A stretch of DNA of 64,000 nucleotides from Pirellulales bacterium (lineage in GTDB: Bacteria > Planctomycetota > Planctomycetia > Pirellulales > Lacipirellulaceae): positions 1 through 64,000 of the forward strand of contig JAKVCC010000010.1 in assembly GCA_022448265.1 (NCBI GenBank). Direction: 5' to 3'. Under the pieces are notes generated by a model. The model made no database searches, was not told where the DNA came from, and worked only from the letters and a program-made list of their open reading frames with translations. The translations under genes were made by a program, and so were the position numbers. Below, in pieces: positions 38,112-47,019 of the stretch; the first letter of the stretch is position 1; each line of letters opens with the position of its first letter.

Positions 38112-39191
38112 TCAGGCGGCCTGTTCACCCCGTCCGCTGTCGGACTCATCGTCCGACTGCTCCACAAACCGTTCCAATAGCGATTCCATTTGACGCTGCA
38201 GCAGGCGAAATTGCTTGCGCATTTCTGGCAACTTGGATATTGCGGCCATTTGTAACTTTTGTTTGCGCAGGGAAGTGGCCGGCTGGCCGAGCACAACCTC
38301 ACCTGCTTCAATATTGTTGGAGATTCCCGCTTTGGAACAAAGCACGGCACCGCTGCCGATGTGGACGTGGTCTCGCACTCCCACCTGGCCTGCCATCACG
38401 ACGTGGTCGCCCGTGGTTGTGCTCCCTGCGATACCGACCTGACCGCAAATGAGATTGTGTTTACCCAGCCGACAGTTGTGGGCAATCTGCACTAGGTCGT
38501 CGATCTTAGAGCCCTCCCCGACTACCGTGGGCCCATACGTACCCCGATCGACCGCCGCGCAGGCACCAATTTCTACATCCGAGCCAAGCTCCACAAATCC
38601 AAGCTGTGCCGACAGCTCGTGGGCCCCGTCCGACTGGCTGTACCCGAAGCCGTAGGCGCCGATGACTGCACCTGCATGGAGGATCGAACGGTCACCGATT
38701 TTTGTATTCTCGTAAAGCACCACGTTGGGAAACAACGTGACATAGCTCCCAATGGCGCAACCGTGCATTACGCACGCCCCCGAGTACACGGTCGAACCGG
38801 GACCAATGACGACGTCGTCGCCCACCTGAGCAAAAGGGTGAATATCCACGTCTTCTGCTATCTGAGCCGAAGGGCTCACACTCGCCTGGGGACTAATGCC
38901 GATGCGTGCCCGCGCGGGGACCGGGCGAAAGTGCATAACAATCTTGGCAAAGGCGGCATGGACATCGTCCACAATAATCGTTGGCTTGGCCGCACAACGA
39001 ACTCCCGGAGAAACGATCGCCGCCGACGCAGGTGAGGCGGCCAGCTGCTGCTCAAAATCCGGACCGTCTGCCAGGGTGATCTGGCCCTCGGCCACCATCC
39101 CAAGCGTGGCGGCACCTGAGATACCTAGCACCGGATCGCCACACAGACGTCCGTGCACAAGTTCCGCCAAGTCGGCCAGGGTGGTCGACAT
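38112..39191 (-). CDS. lpxD: UDP-3-O-acylglucosamine N-acyltransferase
   Basis: A 359-residue acyltransferase that adds the second hydroxyacyl chain from acyl-ACP in lipid A synthesis. The N-terminal uridine-binding part has TLADLAELVHGRLCGDP; the C-terminal left-handed beta-helix of hexapeptide repeats spans about residues 110-300, with the catalytic-histidine region QIAHNCRLG. A helical tail of about 50 residues is longer than usual and ends acidic. It is operonic with lpxI. Together with lptB it shows an LPS-type outer membrane. Confidence 0.95.
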   Translation of the reverse strand: MSTTLADLAELVHGRLCGDPVLGISGAATLGMVAEGQITLADGPDFEQQLAASPASAAIVSPGVRCAAKPTIIVDDVHAAFAKIVMHFRPVPARARIGISPQASVSPSAQIAEDVDIHPFAQVGDDVVIGPGSTVYSGACVMHGCAIGSYVTLFPNVVLYENTKIGDRSILHAGAVIGAYGFGYSQSDGAHELSAQLGFVELGSDVEIGACAAVDRGTYGPTVVGEGSKIDDLVQIAHNCRLGKHNLICGQVGIAGSTTTGDHVVMAGQVGVRDHVHIGSGAVLCSKAGISNNIEAGEVVLGQPATSLRKQKLQMAAISKLPEMRKQFRLLQRQMESLLERFVEQSDDESDSGRGEQAA

Positions 39192-39319
39192 CCAAACATC
39201 CTTTCCATAAAAGCTCGTCGTTATCGGACCTCAAAAACCGACCAGACAGCTACAAGCAGGACGAGCAGGAGCAGAATCGTAACGCTGAAGGCCCCCTGAT
39301 AGCAAGAGCAGAGTCACTG

Positions 39320-39727
39320 CTAGCTGCGCACCAGGTTCAGCGCATCCTCAAACTGGCGCTGCAATCGCAAGAACTTCTGTAAATCACCGCCTCGATCGGG
39401 ATGTAGCGTTTTGGCCAATTCTCGATAGGCGGCCAATACGTCTTCCTCTGTACATGGCATTTTCAAATTGAGTGCCGTCAAACACGCATGGCGCTCGCTC
39501 TGCGCCCAGGCTGGTGTGGTCGCCACGATCCGATTTGCGACAATCGCCAGCGCCCTCCGCAGTGAGCGCAGGTAGCGATGAAAGTCGAGCGCCATAAATA
39601 CGTAACCCAATAAGGGCACGACGATGATCAGCATCAAAAAACAACTGGTAATCAGCCAATCGTAGCCATCCGGCCACTCGGTCGCGGCCAAAACCGGCGG
39701 CATCGCAAAACACCTGACATCGAACAT
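39320..39727 (-). CDS. Membrane-anchored J-domain protein
   Basis: A 135-residue protein. Residues 25-47 form one membrane segment (LITSCFLMLIIVVPLLGYVFM). The C-terminal 65 residues are a J domain: YRELAKTLHPDRGGD carries the HPD tripeptide that triggers DnaK ATPase. Because the J domain is at the end and the membrane segment in front, the protein should recruit DnaK to the inner membrane. A later ATG (M9) is possible. It lies 128 bases upstream of lpxD on the same strand. Confidence 0.85.
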   Translation of the reverse strand: MFDVRCFAMPPVLAATEWPDGYDWLITSCFLMLIIVVPLLGYVFMALDFHRYLRSLRRALAIVANRIVATTPAWAQSERHACLTALNLKMPCTEEDVLAAYRELAKTLHPDRGGDLQKFLRLQRQFEDALNLVRS

Positions 39728-39854
39728 GGAAATTCAGGGAATACAGAAATTCGGGAAAGAAGGCCGTCTACAAAGACACGAAGGTAAAGTATATACGACG
39801 ACACTGCCAACGTGATGGCAGTCATCAAGAAGCTGTCTTCCGCAAAAGGGCCAA

Positions 39855-40721
39855 CTAAGGAAGTGGCTTCAGCACTCCCATGACACTAGCCAAGGCACGA
39901 TCGACCAGCCTCTTTGGAGTCAACCACCTTGCATAGCGCATGCCGTGTGCGTCGATACCCACCGTATAGTGGGTCTTAGGTCTTCTCGCCTCAAGACAGC
40001 GAAGCACCACGCTGGCGACCTGCTCAGGCGATGTCAAGGATTTCGCCCCGCGTTCGTTGAAGGAGCCCGCGCGCGCATACATCTCGTCGTAGCCACTCTT
40101 AAGTTCTTCGGGTATCTCAGGGCTGTTCGCTTGCAGGTGCTCACGGGCTTTGTCAAAAATGGACGTCCGAACTTGCCCTGGGCGAATCAAGCTAACCGAA
40201 ATCTGCCAGGGGCGGAGCTCCACTCGTAACGTGTCGGAAAGCGCCTCGAGTGCAAATTTGCTGGCGGAATAGACGCCAACCATCGGCAATGCCAAGGTGC
40301 CATTCATAGACGACATGTTGATGACCCGGCCCCGCGTCTGGCGCAAGAGCGGCAGGCAATGCTGGATCATTCGCAGCGGAGAAACCGAATTCACTTCAAA
40401 CAACTTCCGGACTTCGTCAAGTTGAGAAAGTTCCACAGCTGCCGGCAAGCCAACACCTGCGTTGTTCACCAATGCAAAAAGCCCACCGGGACAGCGCTGA
40501 CGGATGTCGGCGACGGTGCGCGCCACGTCGTCGTCCTGGGTAACATCAAGCAGCACGGGCACCAGAAACGGCACCTCGAGCGCCTCAAGCTCTTGGAGAT
40601 GCTCATCGCGGCGCACTCCGGCAAACACTTGATAACCGCTCCTGGCCAGGAGCAAAACGATTGCCCTTCCAATGCCTGACGAACACCCGGTTACCAAGAC
40701 GGCACGTAAAGAATCGTGCAT
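39855..40721 (-). CDS. Short-chain dehydrogenase/reductase
   Basis: A 288-residue classical SDR. The cofactor motif is VTGCSSGIGRAI (residues 10-21), the structural motif LVNNAGVG is near residue 84, and the catalytic Ser-Tyr-Lys is in NMSSMNGT and YSASKFALE. The long C-terminal part and its relation to retinol/hydroxysteroid dehydrogenases point to a lipid-like alcohol or ketone, but the substrate cannot be given. The Arg residues following strand 2 (GVRRDEH) favour NADP. Confidence 0.9.
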   Translation of the reverse strand: MHDSLRAVLVTGCSSGIGRAIVLLLARSGYQVFAGVRRDEHLQELEALEVPFLVPVLLDVTQDDDVARTVADIRQRCPGGLFALVNNAGVGLPAAVELSQLDEVRKLFEVNSVSPLRMIQHCLPLLRQTRGRVINMSSMNGTLALPMVGVYSASKFALEALSDTLRVELRPWQISVSLIRPGQVRTSIFDKAREHLQANSPEIPEELKSGYDEMYARAGSFNERGAKSLTSPEQVASVVLRCLEARRPKTHYTVGIDAHGMRYARWLTPKRLVDRALASVMGVLKPLP

Positions 40722-40837
40722 GACTTTGCATCTCGTTCCTGAAAAAATTCATAGACTAACTCCGCCGAGCATAGCAGCTTAGGAGCGGAATAGCACGTCC
40801 CTCGCTCGACGAGCGAGGGTTCCTGCAAATCGCCCGC

Positions 40838-42073
40838 TTAATGGGCCGGTTTTTCTGTGGATCGCAGATCAATGGGAACTTCGGCCAGCGCCTCGTCTGC
40901 AAGCACATACGATCGCCCAATAAGTTCGGCGTCATGATTAACCAGATCCGGGAATTGGCAATCCACAAGGATCTCTACCGCAAAAATCTCCTGCACGGCA
41001 TCTTCGAAGCGGCAAAAGGCGACTGTCTGGCCCGTTTTGATATTCACTACCCATATGCCGCAGGTTCGCTCTTCAAGCCGCTCAACAAGCGGAATGCCGC
41101 TAAATACAGCCGACTCGCGAACCTGGGACAGCCCAACAAATGCTAAAGAACCAAAAAAACTTAGGCCGCGGGTAAAGCCGGGCAGACGCGCGACTTCTTG
41201 GTAATTGCCCGTTTCCAGATCAATGGTGCCAATCCCACCGTTGCCTGACTCCAAAACCCATAACTGGTCTTGGTACCAGCGAGGCGAGTGCGGCATTGAA
41301 AGCCCCCTCGTGATGATTTCGTGACTTGCAACATCGATCAGCAAGCCACCGTCACGTTTGTTTTCCCGCCACCCGCCGGGAGTATTCGCCTCGCCCAGGG
41401 CCGTGACGTAGCGCACCTGGCCGTCGCGCAATGCCAATCCATTGAGATGGCATTTGTCACCTGGCCCCAAGTCCGTCACATACGACGGCCGCCACCTCGG
41501 CTCAAAACTATTGCCATCCGAACGGGTCGCCAGGCAGCTAAACGCCGTATTGACAAACCACAACTCCTCGCCGACCCAGGCCATTTCATGGATCTGTACG
41601 TCGCCCGTCGCATGGCTCCGGCGAGGCAGAAAACATGCGTCGTGGCTGAACGTGCAATCTTTGTATTCGTCCAACTCCTTGAGCCGCGAACAAACGGCCG
41701 GCACATTGTGGAATTCCCAAATGTCGATATGACATCCGATCGCGACCTTCCCCCCCTGCACGGCCAGCCCCATGGGCTTTGCAAAATTTCGGAAGTGGGT
41801 ATTCAGGACGCCCTGGTCATTACGAAGAATAACCAGTTTGCCCGCCTGATACGTACTGACAAGAAGCGAAAAACGGCCCTCAGCAAAGATTTGCGGCAGG
41901 TTGTCGGTATGCACGCTGCGCAAAGACGGATCGGTAGGTGGGGCCTCGGCGCCGGAATCCGTGGCGCCAACTTGTTCGCTTGCGCTGCCTGGCTCGGTGT
42001 CGTCTTGGGCGTGATCCATGGCGACATTGTAATTACCGAAGCGGCTTCGACCAAGGAGCAATGGAAACCCCAT
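40838..42073 (-). CDS. TIGR03032-family beta-propeller-like protein
   Basis: A 411-residue protein. The core begins SLRSVHTDNLPQIFAEGRFSLLVSTYQAGKLVILR, characteristic of the TIGR03032 (DUF4915) family, and ends with conserved repeats about GIWVVNIKTGQTV. The fold is probably a beta-propeller; the function is unknown. Members can occur near sulfotransferase or TPR proteins. No signal peptide is seen. Two ATG starts are possible, 42073 or 42019; neither has a clear ribosome-binding site, and the first 45 residues are of low complexity. Confidence 0.85.
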   Translation of the reverse strand: MGFPLLLGRSRFGNYNVAMDHAQDDTEPGSASEQVGATDSGAEAPPTDPSLRSVHTDNLPQIFAEGRFSLLVSTYQAGKLVILRNDQGVLNTHFRNFAKPMGLAVQGGKVAIGCHIDIWEFHNVPAVCSRLKELDEYKDCTFSHDACFLPRRSHATGDVQIHEMAWVGEELWFVNTAFSCLATRSDGNSFEPRWRPSYVTDLGPGDKCHLNGLALRDGQVRYVTALGEANTPGGWRENKRDGGLLIDVASHEIITRGLSMPHSPRWYQDQLWVLESGNGGIGTIDLETGNYQEVARLPGFTRGLSFFGSLAFVGLSQVRESAVFSGIPLVERLEERTCGIWVVNIKTGQTVAFCRFEDAVQEIFAVEILVDCQFPDLVNHDAELIGRSYVLADEALAEVPIDLRSTEKPAH

Positions 42074-42111
42074 GCCCGATGGAAAGCCATCTCCTACTCT
42101 GCACTACCCCC

Positions 42112-42945
42112 TCACGCAGCGTGATCCCCAGGCCCCACATTGCGGCCCGTGAGGCGACCGCGAATGGCGGCGAGTCGGCCGCGCGGTACAGCAGTTTCCG
42201 AGCCATTCAGGCCTTGCAAACCAAGGTCCATAGCTTCACCAAAGTAGTATTTGCGTGCCGCCTTGTCTTGAAGCACCTCGCTCGGCGTGCCATGGCAGAG
42301 CACCTGGCCATCACGAATCACATAGCTGCGATCGGTGATTTGCAAGGTTTCTCGGACCTGATGATCAGTTATCAGAATAGAAATGCCCCCCGCGCGCAAA
42401 TCGCGGACAATGTCCTGGATCGTCGCAATGGTAACCGGGTCGATGCCGGTAAAGGGCTCGTCCAACAAAATAATGTCGGGATCCGACACAAGGCAGCGCG
42501 CGATCTCAAGCCGACGACGTTCGCCGCCGGAAAGCGACATTGCCTTGCTCCGCCGAAGCTTCTTGATGCCGAACTGCTCAAGCAATTCGTCGCAGCGGCG
42601 ACGGCGGACCTTTCGATGCATGCCCAGCATTTCCATCATACCTAACAAATTATTCTGCACCGACAACTTGCGAAATACACTCGACTCCTGGGCGAGATAG
42701 CCCATGCCGCCTTCCCGTGCGCGGCGGAACATTGGCCACTCAGTTACGTCCTGGTTTCCCAGCAAAACCTTCCCCGCGTCGGGTTCAGCCATGCCGCAGG
42801 TCATCCTAAAGGTAGTCGTTTTTCCCGCGCCATTAGGACCCAGCAAGCCGACAATCTCACCCTGCTCGACTGAAAAATCGACACCGTCAACTACACGACG
42901 GCGACCGTAGTTTTTGACCAGACCAGAAACTTCAAGTAGGGGCAT
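42112..42945 (-). CDS. lptB: LPS export ABC transporter ATP-binding protein
   Basis: A 277-residue ATPase of the Lpt bridge, which drives lipopolysaccharide from inner to outer membrane. Walker A is GPNGAGKTTT (residues 36-45), the signature LSGGERRRLEIARCL, Walker B DIILLDEPFTGIDP, and the switch histidine is in ITDHQVRETL. The last 40 residues (after KYYFGEAM) are an extra basic tail not found in the usual 241-residue protein. It begins 77 bases after the end of the large signal peptidase gene. Confidence 0.94.
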   Translation of the reverse strand: MPLLEVSGLVKNYGRRRVVDGVDFSVEQGEIVGLLGPNGAGKTTTFRMTCGMAEPDAGKVLLGNQDVTEWPMFRRAREGGMGYLAQESSVFRKLSVQNNLLGMMEMLGMHRKVRRRRCDELLEQFGIKKLRRSKAMSLSGGERRRLEIARCLVSDPDIILLDEPFTGIDPVTIATIQDIVRDLRAGGISILITDHQVRETLQITDRSYVIRDGQVLCHGTPSEVLQDKAARKYYFGEAMDLGLQGLNGSETAVPRGRLAAIRGRLTGRNVGPGDHAA

Positions 42946-43022
42946 GGGATCGTCCTCCGTGACGGGTTGCGAGGCGCGAGATTAAAGGCCGGAAGCAGGA
43001 GTTTAGAATCGCGCCTTGAAAC

Positions 43023-44936
43023 TCACCTTACTATTCTCATGTCTCCAAAATTTGGGAAACCGGGCAGCTGGTTCAGGCCAGGGATGCTGCCCCACGAATG
43101 TGGCCAGAAAACGCAAACGGCCTTGCCAATCAGCATCCGCCGATCCAGGTATGCCCCACCCGGTTTGCCGCCATCGCGGAGCATATTCCAAAGGCGGCAG
43201 TCGGCGCTCTCCGGGCTATTGTCTCCCATGACAAAAAACTGATTTGCATCAATTGAGAACTCATACTTTTTGCGCAACTTAAAACGATTCCACGAAGCAG
43301 GTTCGGCAAACAAGAGGTGATGGCCAAGCGGGCCATCCGCATTGTCTAAAGACTCCTCGGGATAATCCTGGTACTGCGGAATCATTTGACCAGCGCGGAC
43401 TGCAACATAGTAAATGTCACGCAGCACTTGTAGGCGATCAACTGAAAATGTGGCCCCGCGCGCGCCGACACCTACCGGGGCTAAATCACCGAGGTCGGCG
43501 GAGCTCGTTGCCGGCAACACTAGGCTGCGATCACCAAATATCTCTTCGGCATCGTACTGCACGCCCGGCACCTGTTCACCAAAAGACACCAGTTCGTCGT
43601 CCACCCACAGGAGAAGCTGGTCGTCCACATTGCTGAAACGCAGCTGATATTGGCCTGGGGCGCTCACGGACGTCGGTTCGAGCGACGCCACCTCCTCCGC
43701 CCCACCGGCAGAAATGTTGGCTTGGCCGGTTTGCAAATCGATCCTACAGGTGAAATGCTTACCGCCTTCCACCAAATCCAAAAGCACTTCACCCGCAGCC
43801 CGTTCAACTTGTATCCTGCAATCGACCGCGAGATCACTCACCCAATTCCTGCCATACCTGTATGGTCGCATGGACCAGCCAGTTCTCCCGCGATTGTCAC
43901 GGCGAACGATTTCTATGCGTTGGTAGCGTGCATTGTAAGAATTGAAATCCCGAATCAATGTCGGACGCGCCTCGCTCAACCACTGTTCTTTGGTTGTGCC
44001 AACTGGATAAGCACCTGTCTTAGAAAATTCTCGGGCAATAAACCAATCGTTTTCAGTAGGAACCCGGTGCCGGTAGCGCAGCCATGCAATGCCGGAATCG
44101 TTTTGGCCATCAAGGGAATTGACGAAGTATTGCTGTCGTACGTTTTGAGCTCCCGCTTCGGCCTCGACACGCCACTGCTGGGACGCATCCGGCTCCCAAC
44201 GAAGGGGCCAACCCGCACGGTACATACGGCTGCATTCATGTTGGGTATCGTGTACCGGCTGGAGCATGACCGGCACCTTGTCGATTGGCTTGCGCTCAAT
44301 GCGATATTCAGCTCCACCCCCTGTGGGGCGAGTGAAGAGATCGCCCTGGTAGATCCGCAATGTTTCGTTCGGCAGGCCTACCAATCGCTTGATATAGTTC
44401 ATCTGGCCGTTACCTGGAAACTTAAAGACCACCACGTCCCACCGCTGAGGATCCTGATAAGCATAAGTGTATTTGTTTACCAGGATGCGATCGCCCGGAT
44501 AGGTGGTCGCCACAGAGATGTCGTCTTGATCGATATGTGGCGGCACGCGCAGGGGCAAGTCCCTGCGAAAAGCCATCGTTTGACGGCACATCGGACAGGT
44601 CCCCGCAACGATATCCGCTAAGGTCGGATCTTCCCGATTGGACTTCAACTTGTCGCGCTCGTCCCCCTCGCTGCTGGCGGTCGTGCGAAAACGATAGCCA
44701 CATTCGCTGCAATCGACGTCCTTGTGCTGACCTTGCAGCGATGGCGACATCGACCCGGTAGGAATTACAAAGGCTTCCGCCTCAAACGTGCGGAATAAAA
44801 ACGCCAGCACGAATGCGATCACGATTGATTCGAGCATCTCGCGCATCGCATGCAGCCCGCCCATAGGAGCGGCAACAGCCGGCCCCTGTTTAGCGGCTCG
44901 CTCGCGATATTTCATCTTTTCTTTCGATTTAGACAT
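43023..44936 (-). CDS. lepB: Giant signal peptidase I with zinc ribbon and inserted beta-sandwich
   Basis: A 637-residue type I signal peptidase, over twice the usual length. A membrane segment (residues 36-50) is followed by the catalytic Ser62 in PTGSMSPSL; the base Lys183 is in YIKRLVGLP, and GDNSPES (571-577) precedes a conserved C-terminus. Between the serine and the lysine lie two CxxC pairs (76/79 and 114/117), a likely zinc ribbon. Between the lysine and GDNSPES is an insertion of about 380 residues, whose second half looks like a concanavalin-type beta-sandwich (YQLRFSNVDDQLLLWVDDELV). It should cut exported proteins on the outer face of the inner membrane. The ATG at 44936 is preferred over 45029. 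Confidence 0.93.
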   Translation of the reverse strand: MSKSKEKMKYRERAAKQGPAVAAPMGGLHAMREMLESIVIAFVLAFLFRTFEAEAFVIPTGSMSPSLQGQHKDVDCSECGYRFRTTASSEGDERDKLKSNREDPTLADIVAGTCPMCRQTMAFRRDLPLRVPPHIDQDDISVATTYPGDRILVNKYTYAYQDPQRWDVVVFKFPGNGQMNYIKRLVGLPNETLRIYQGDLFTRPTGGGAEYRIERKPIDKVPVMLQPVHDTQHECSRMYRAGWPLRWEPDASQQWRVEAEAGAQNVRQQYFVNSLDGQNDSGIAWLRYRHRVPTENDWFIAREFSKTGAYPVGTTKEQWLSEARPTLIRDFNSYNARYQRIEIVRRDNRGRTGWSMRPYRYGRNWVSDLAVDCRIQVERAAGEVLLDLVEGGKHFTCRIDLQTGQANISAGGAEEVASLEPTSVSAPGQYQLRFSNVDDQLLLWVDDELVSFGEQVPGVQYDAEEIFGDRSLVLPATSSADLGDLAPVGVGARGATFSVDRLQVLRDIYYVAVRAGQMIPQYQDYPEESLDNADGPLGHHLLFAEPASWNRFKLRKKYEFSIDANQFFVMGDNSPESADCRLWNMLRDGGKPGGAYLDRRMLIGKAVCVFWPHSWGSIPGLNQLPGFPNFGDMRIVR

Positions 44937-45085
44937 GGACTTTACACGGGTTACAAGACAGATGGCCGGTCGCGAGTGACCAGCCCATAGGGACCAGTCA
45001 AGCGAAGCAAGGTTTTCCAGACGCTTCACTGCTGCCGCCGCAATATAGTAGAAATCCTTCCCCGCGGGCAGCGGAATCTGCCCAG

Positions 45086-46198
45086 CTAGCGGGCCGTTAT
45101 TGCCTTGCCTATCAGGAGTTTCGCTGGCACCGGGCCCCAGGCACGACTGTCCAGCGAAATGGGCGAATTGTCCCCAAGCAAAAAGTACTCGTCTTTTTCC
45201 AACCGAACGGCCGGTTGGTGCCGCCAGGCCGTCCCTACCGGCTGGCCGAGAAAGTGCGTGTCGCGATACATTTGCACATCACCGAGTTCAGTAGTGGCAC
45301 CGGCCACTTCCACGGCGATGGGAAGTGCCACTCCAGCGGGGGGAGAGTCGTCCACAATCGGCTCGCGCAGCTCAACCCGGCCGCCCAGCGCCAACAGTAA
45401 TTGACGGTCGAAATTGGAAAACTCCAAATCGAGCGGCCCCTCTTCGAGCCGCCTCCGGCAGTGAGCAGACAGGCGGAACTGGTAGCAGCGCGCGCCATTT
45501 TGTTGCAATGTTACCAGGCCGCCCGGACTGGTAATCGTCACCTGGTAGGTCAGCCGCCCGTCGTCGATCTTGAGGGCAACCCATCCCGGACCCGTCAGCT
45601 GCAACGTTGCCGAAAGACTAAAATCACGAACCCAGTGCAGCGGTCGGGACAGGCCTGCATTGTACGGAAAATCGTCGGCCAGCGGCCTGCCATCGCCCCA
45701 GATTGGCAGCCGAAGTGCGCGCTGCTCGGCGAGCGACTTAACCACAATCTGCCCATCGATCCACAGGTCGCCACCCTCAATGACCACCGTTTCTCCGGGC
45801 AAACCGGCGATCCGTTTAACGCAGAGTTCACGGGCATCATGAGGGGCACGGAGCACGACCGTCTCCCACCGATTGGGTTGCCGGCTCAGCAGCGCCGAGC
45901 GATCGACCCACATGGAATCTCCCTTATAGGAAGAGAGTTCAGATAGCGAAACCTCTGCCTTGCCACAACGGGGACAGGGTACCGCGGCACCAGCGATTGC
46001 GTATTCCGCCGCAACGTCAACTTGGTGTGCACACTCCGGGCAGCAGGCGGTGACGAAGGCGCCGCGAAGGGTGGGGGCCATCGAACTACCGGCGACGGTC
46101 ACCGGCGCGATGAGCCCCAAAACAAGCCACCCCCGCACCAGCATCGCCAGGAGAAAAGTGCCGACGGTGAGGTAAATAACTACGCGAAATGTGTGCAT
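45086..46198 (-). CDS. lepB2: Second signal peptidase I with zinc ribbon and smaller insertion
   Basis: A 370-residue paralogue of the neighbouring enzyme. A membrane segment covers residues 7-34; the catalytic Ser39 is in GSSMAPTL, Lys128 in CVKRIAGLPGE, and LGDNSPISLDSR lies near the C-terminus. Two cysteine pairs (C53/C56 and C75/C78) form the same zinc ribbon. The insertion before GDNSP is about 180 residues and contains a matching beta-sandwich segment (LDLEFSNFDRQLLLALGG). It ends 57 bases before the upstream open edge of lepB, so they are likely co-transcribed. ATG 46198 is chosen; a GTG nine bases upstream is possible. Confidence 0.92.
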   Translation of the reverse strand: MHTFRVVIYLTVGTFLLAMLVRGWLVLGLIAPVTVAGSSMAPTLRGAFVTACCPECAHQVDVAAEYAIAGAAVPCPRCGKAEVSLSELSSYKGDSMWVDRSALLSRQPNRWETVVLRAPHDARELCVKRIAGLPGETVVIEGGDLWIDGQIVVKSLAEQRALRLPIWGDGRPLADDFPYNAGLSRPLHWVRDFSLSATLQLTGPGWVALKIDDGRLTYQVTITSPGGLVTLQQNGARCYQFRLSAHCRRRLEEGPLDLEFSNFDRQLLLALGGRVELREPIVDDSPPAGVALPIAVEVAGATTELGDVQMYRDTHFLGQPVGTAWRHQPAVRLEKDEYFLLGDNSPISLDSRAWGPVPAKLLIGKAITAR

Positions 46199-46224
46199 GG
46201 CAATCACGGAAAGAAACCGGGCGA

Positions 46225-46443
46225 TTATTTACTCGGGGCATCCAGACGGCGGATATTGGCGGTTTGGCCATCCTTATGCTCGGGCACGCGCAACGACCCG
46301 GTGATCGCCCACCACCACTTGCCCAACAACTCTATTTCCGGGGAATCTATGACGCTATTTTCGTTTTCCTGCGACTCTTGGAACTCGACAACGGTTCGCC
46401 CAAATCGAATTGACAATCCAAATTTTACACCGAAAGTAGTCAA
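46225..46443 (-). CDS. Possible small protein upstream of lepB2
   Basis: A 72-codon frame starting with TTG and ending 26 bases before lepB2. Its middle (LLGKWWWAITGSLRVPEHKDG) looks like real protein, with conserved-type aromatic residues, but there is no ATG and no Shine-Dalgarno sequence. I do not recognise it. It may be a short gene translated before lepB2, or chance. Confidence 0.3.
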   Translation of the reverse strand: MTTFGVKFGLSIRFGRTVVEFQESQENENSVIDSPEIELLGKWWWAITGSLRVPEHKDGQTANIRRLDAPSK

Positions 46444-46730
46444 CTCTAAAGCCGGGCCAGGGCCGTATTGAAACGACTACAGGGATCGTACTGTGGATGC
46501 CGCCTAGGGAGTCGCAATCCGATTGCGCAACCGACGGGGCAGGAATTCCGACAAAAAATGATGCGAAAAAACATCACAAGTGTTTGCTTTGAGCAACATT
46601 GTGGGCAATGGTTGAGTGGACAGGAATCTGTCTGCCTGGCGCCAACACACCTCCCCGTCCACCACGGACCCCACCCCCTGGCACAGGCCCACCCCTCCAG
46701 TGGAGCGTCCCGCATCGGGGACACGATACG

Positions 46731-47009
46731 ATGAGAACATCCTTGCTGAGACTTGCTGTTGTTGCGGTGATGGTTAGCGCAGCGGGCTGCGGTACCTGCC
46801 GGAATATCTTCGGCTACAAGACTCAACCCGTCGCAACGTCCCTCTACTCGCAATGTATTCCGACGTGCCAACCTGACTGCAATTCATGCGGTTCGACAGG
46901 CAAAGAAGTCACCTACGGCTACAATAGCCTTCCCGGGACGACTTATTCACCGGCATCCGCGGCCGGCTCACTCCCCATGATGTTTCCGGCAGATAGCGGT
47001 GGCCAATAA
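46731..47009 (+). CDS. Small cysteine-rich lipoprotein
   Basis: A 92-residue protein. The signal peptide MRTSLLRLAVVAVMVSAAGC ends in a lipobox (SAAGC), so the mature protein should be lipid-anchored. The rest has several cysteines (GCGTC, CIPTCQPDCNSCG) that could form disulfides or bind metal, and ends in a small Gly/Ser/Pro-rich tail. I do not recognise the family. The ATG at 46731 is chosen for the signal peptide; the frame upstream to 46599 is Pro-rich shadow. It converges with lepA, 10 bases apart. Confidence 0.75.
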   Translation: MRTSLLRLAVVAVMVSAAGCGTCRNIFGYKTQPVATSLYSQCIPTCQPDCNSCGSTGKEVTYGYNSLPGTTYSPASAAGSLPMMFPADSGGQ

Positions 47010-47019
47010 CCGAGTTGGG

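Noticed and set aside
43650-44621. 323-codon plus-strand open frame inside lepB
   Set aside because: It lies fully inside a gene with clear signal-peptidase motifs on the minus strand; no domain of its own.
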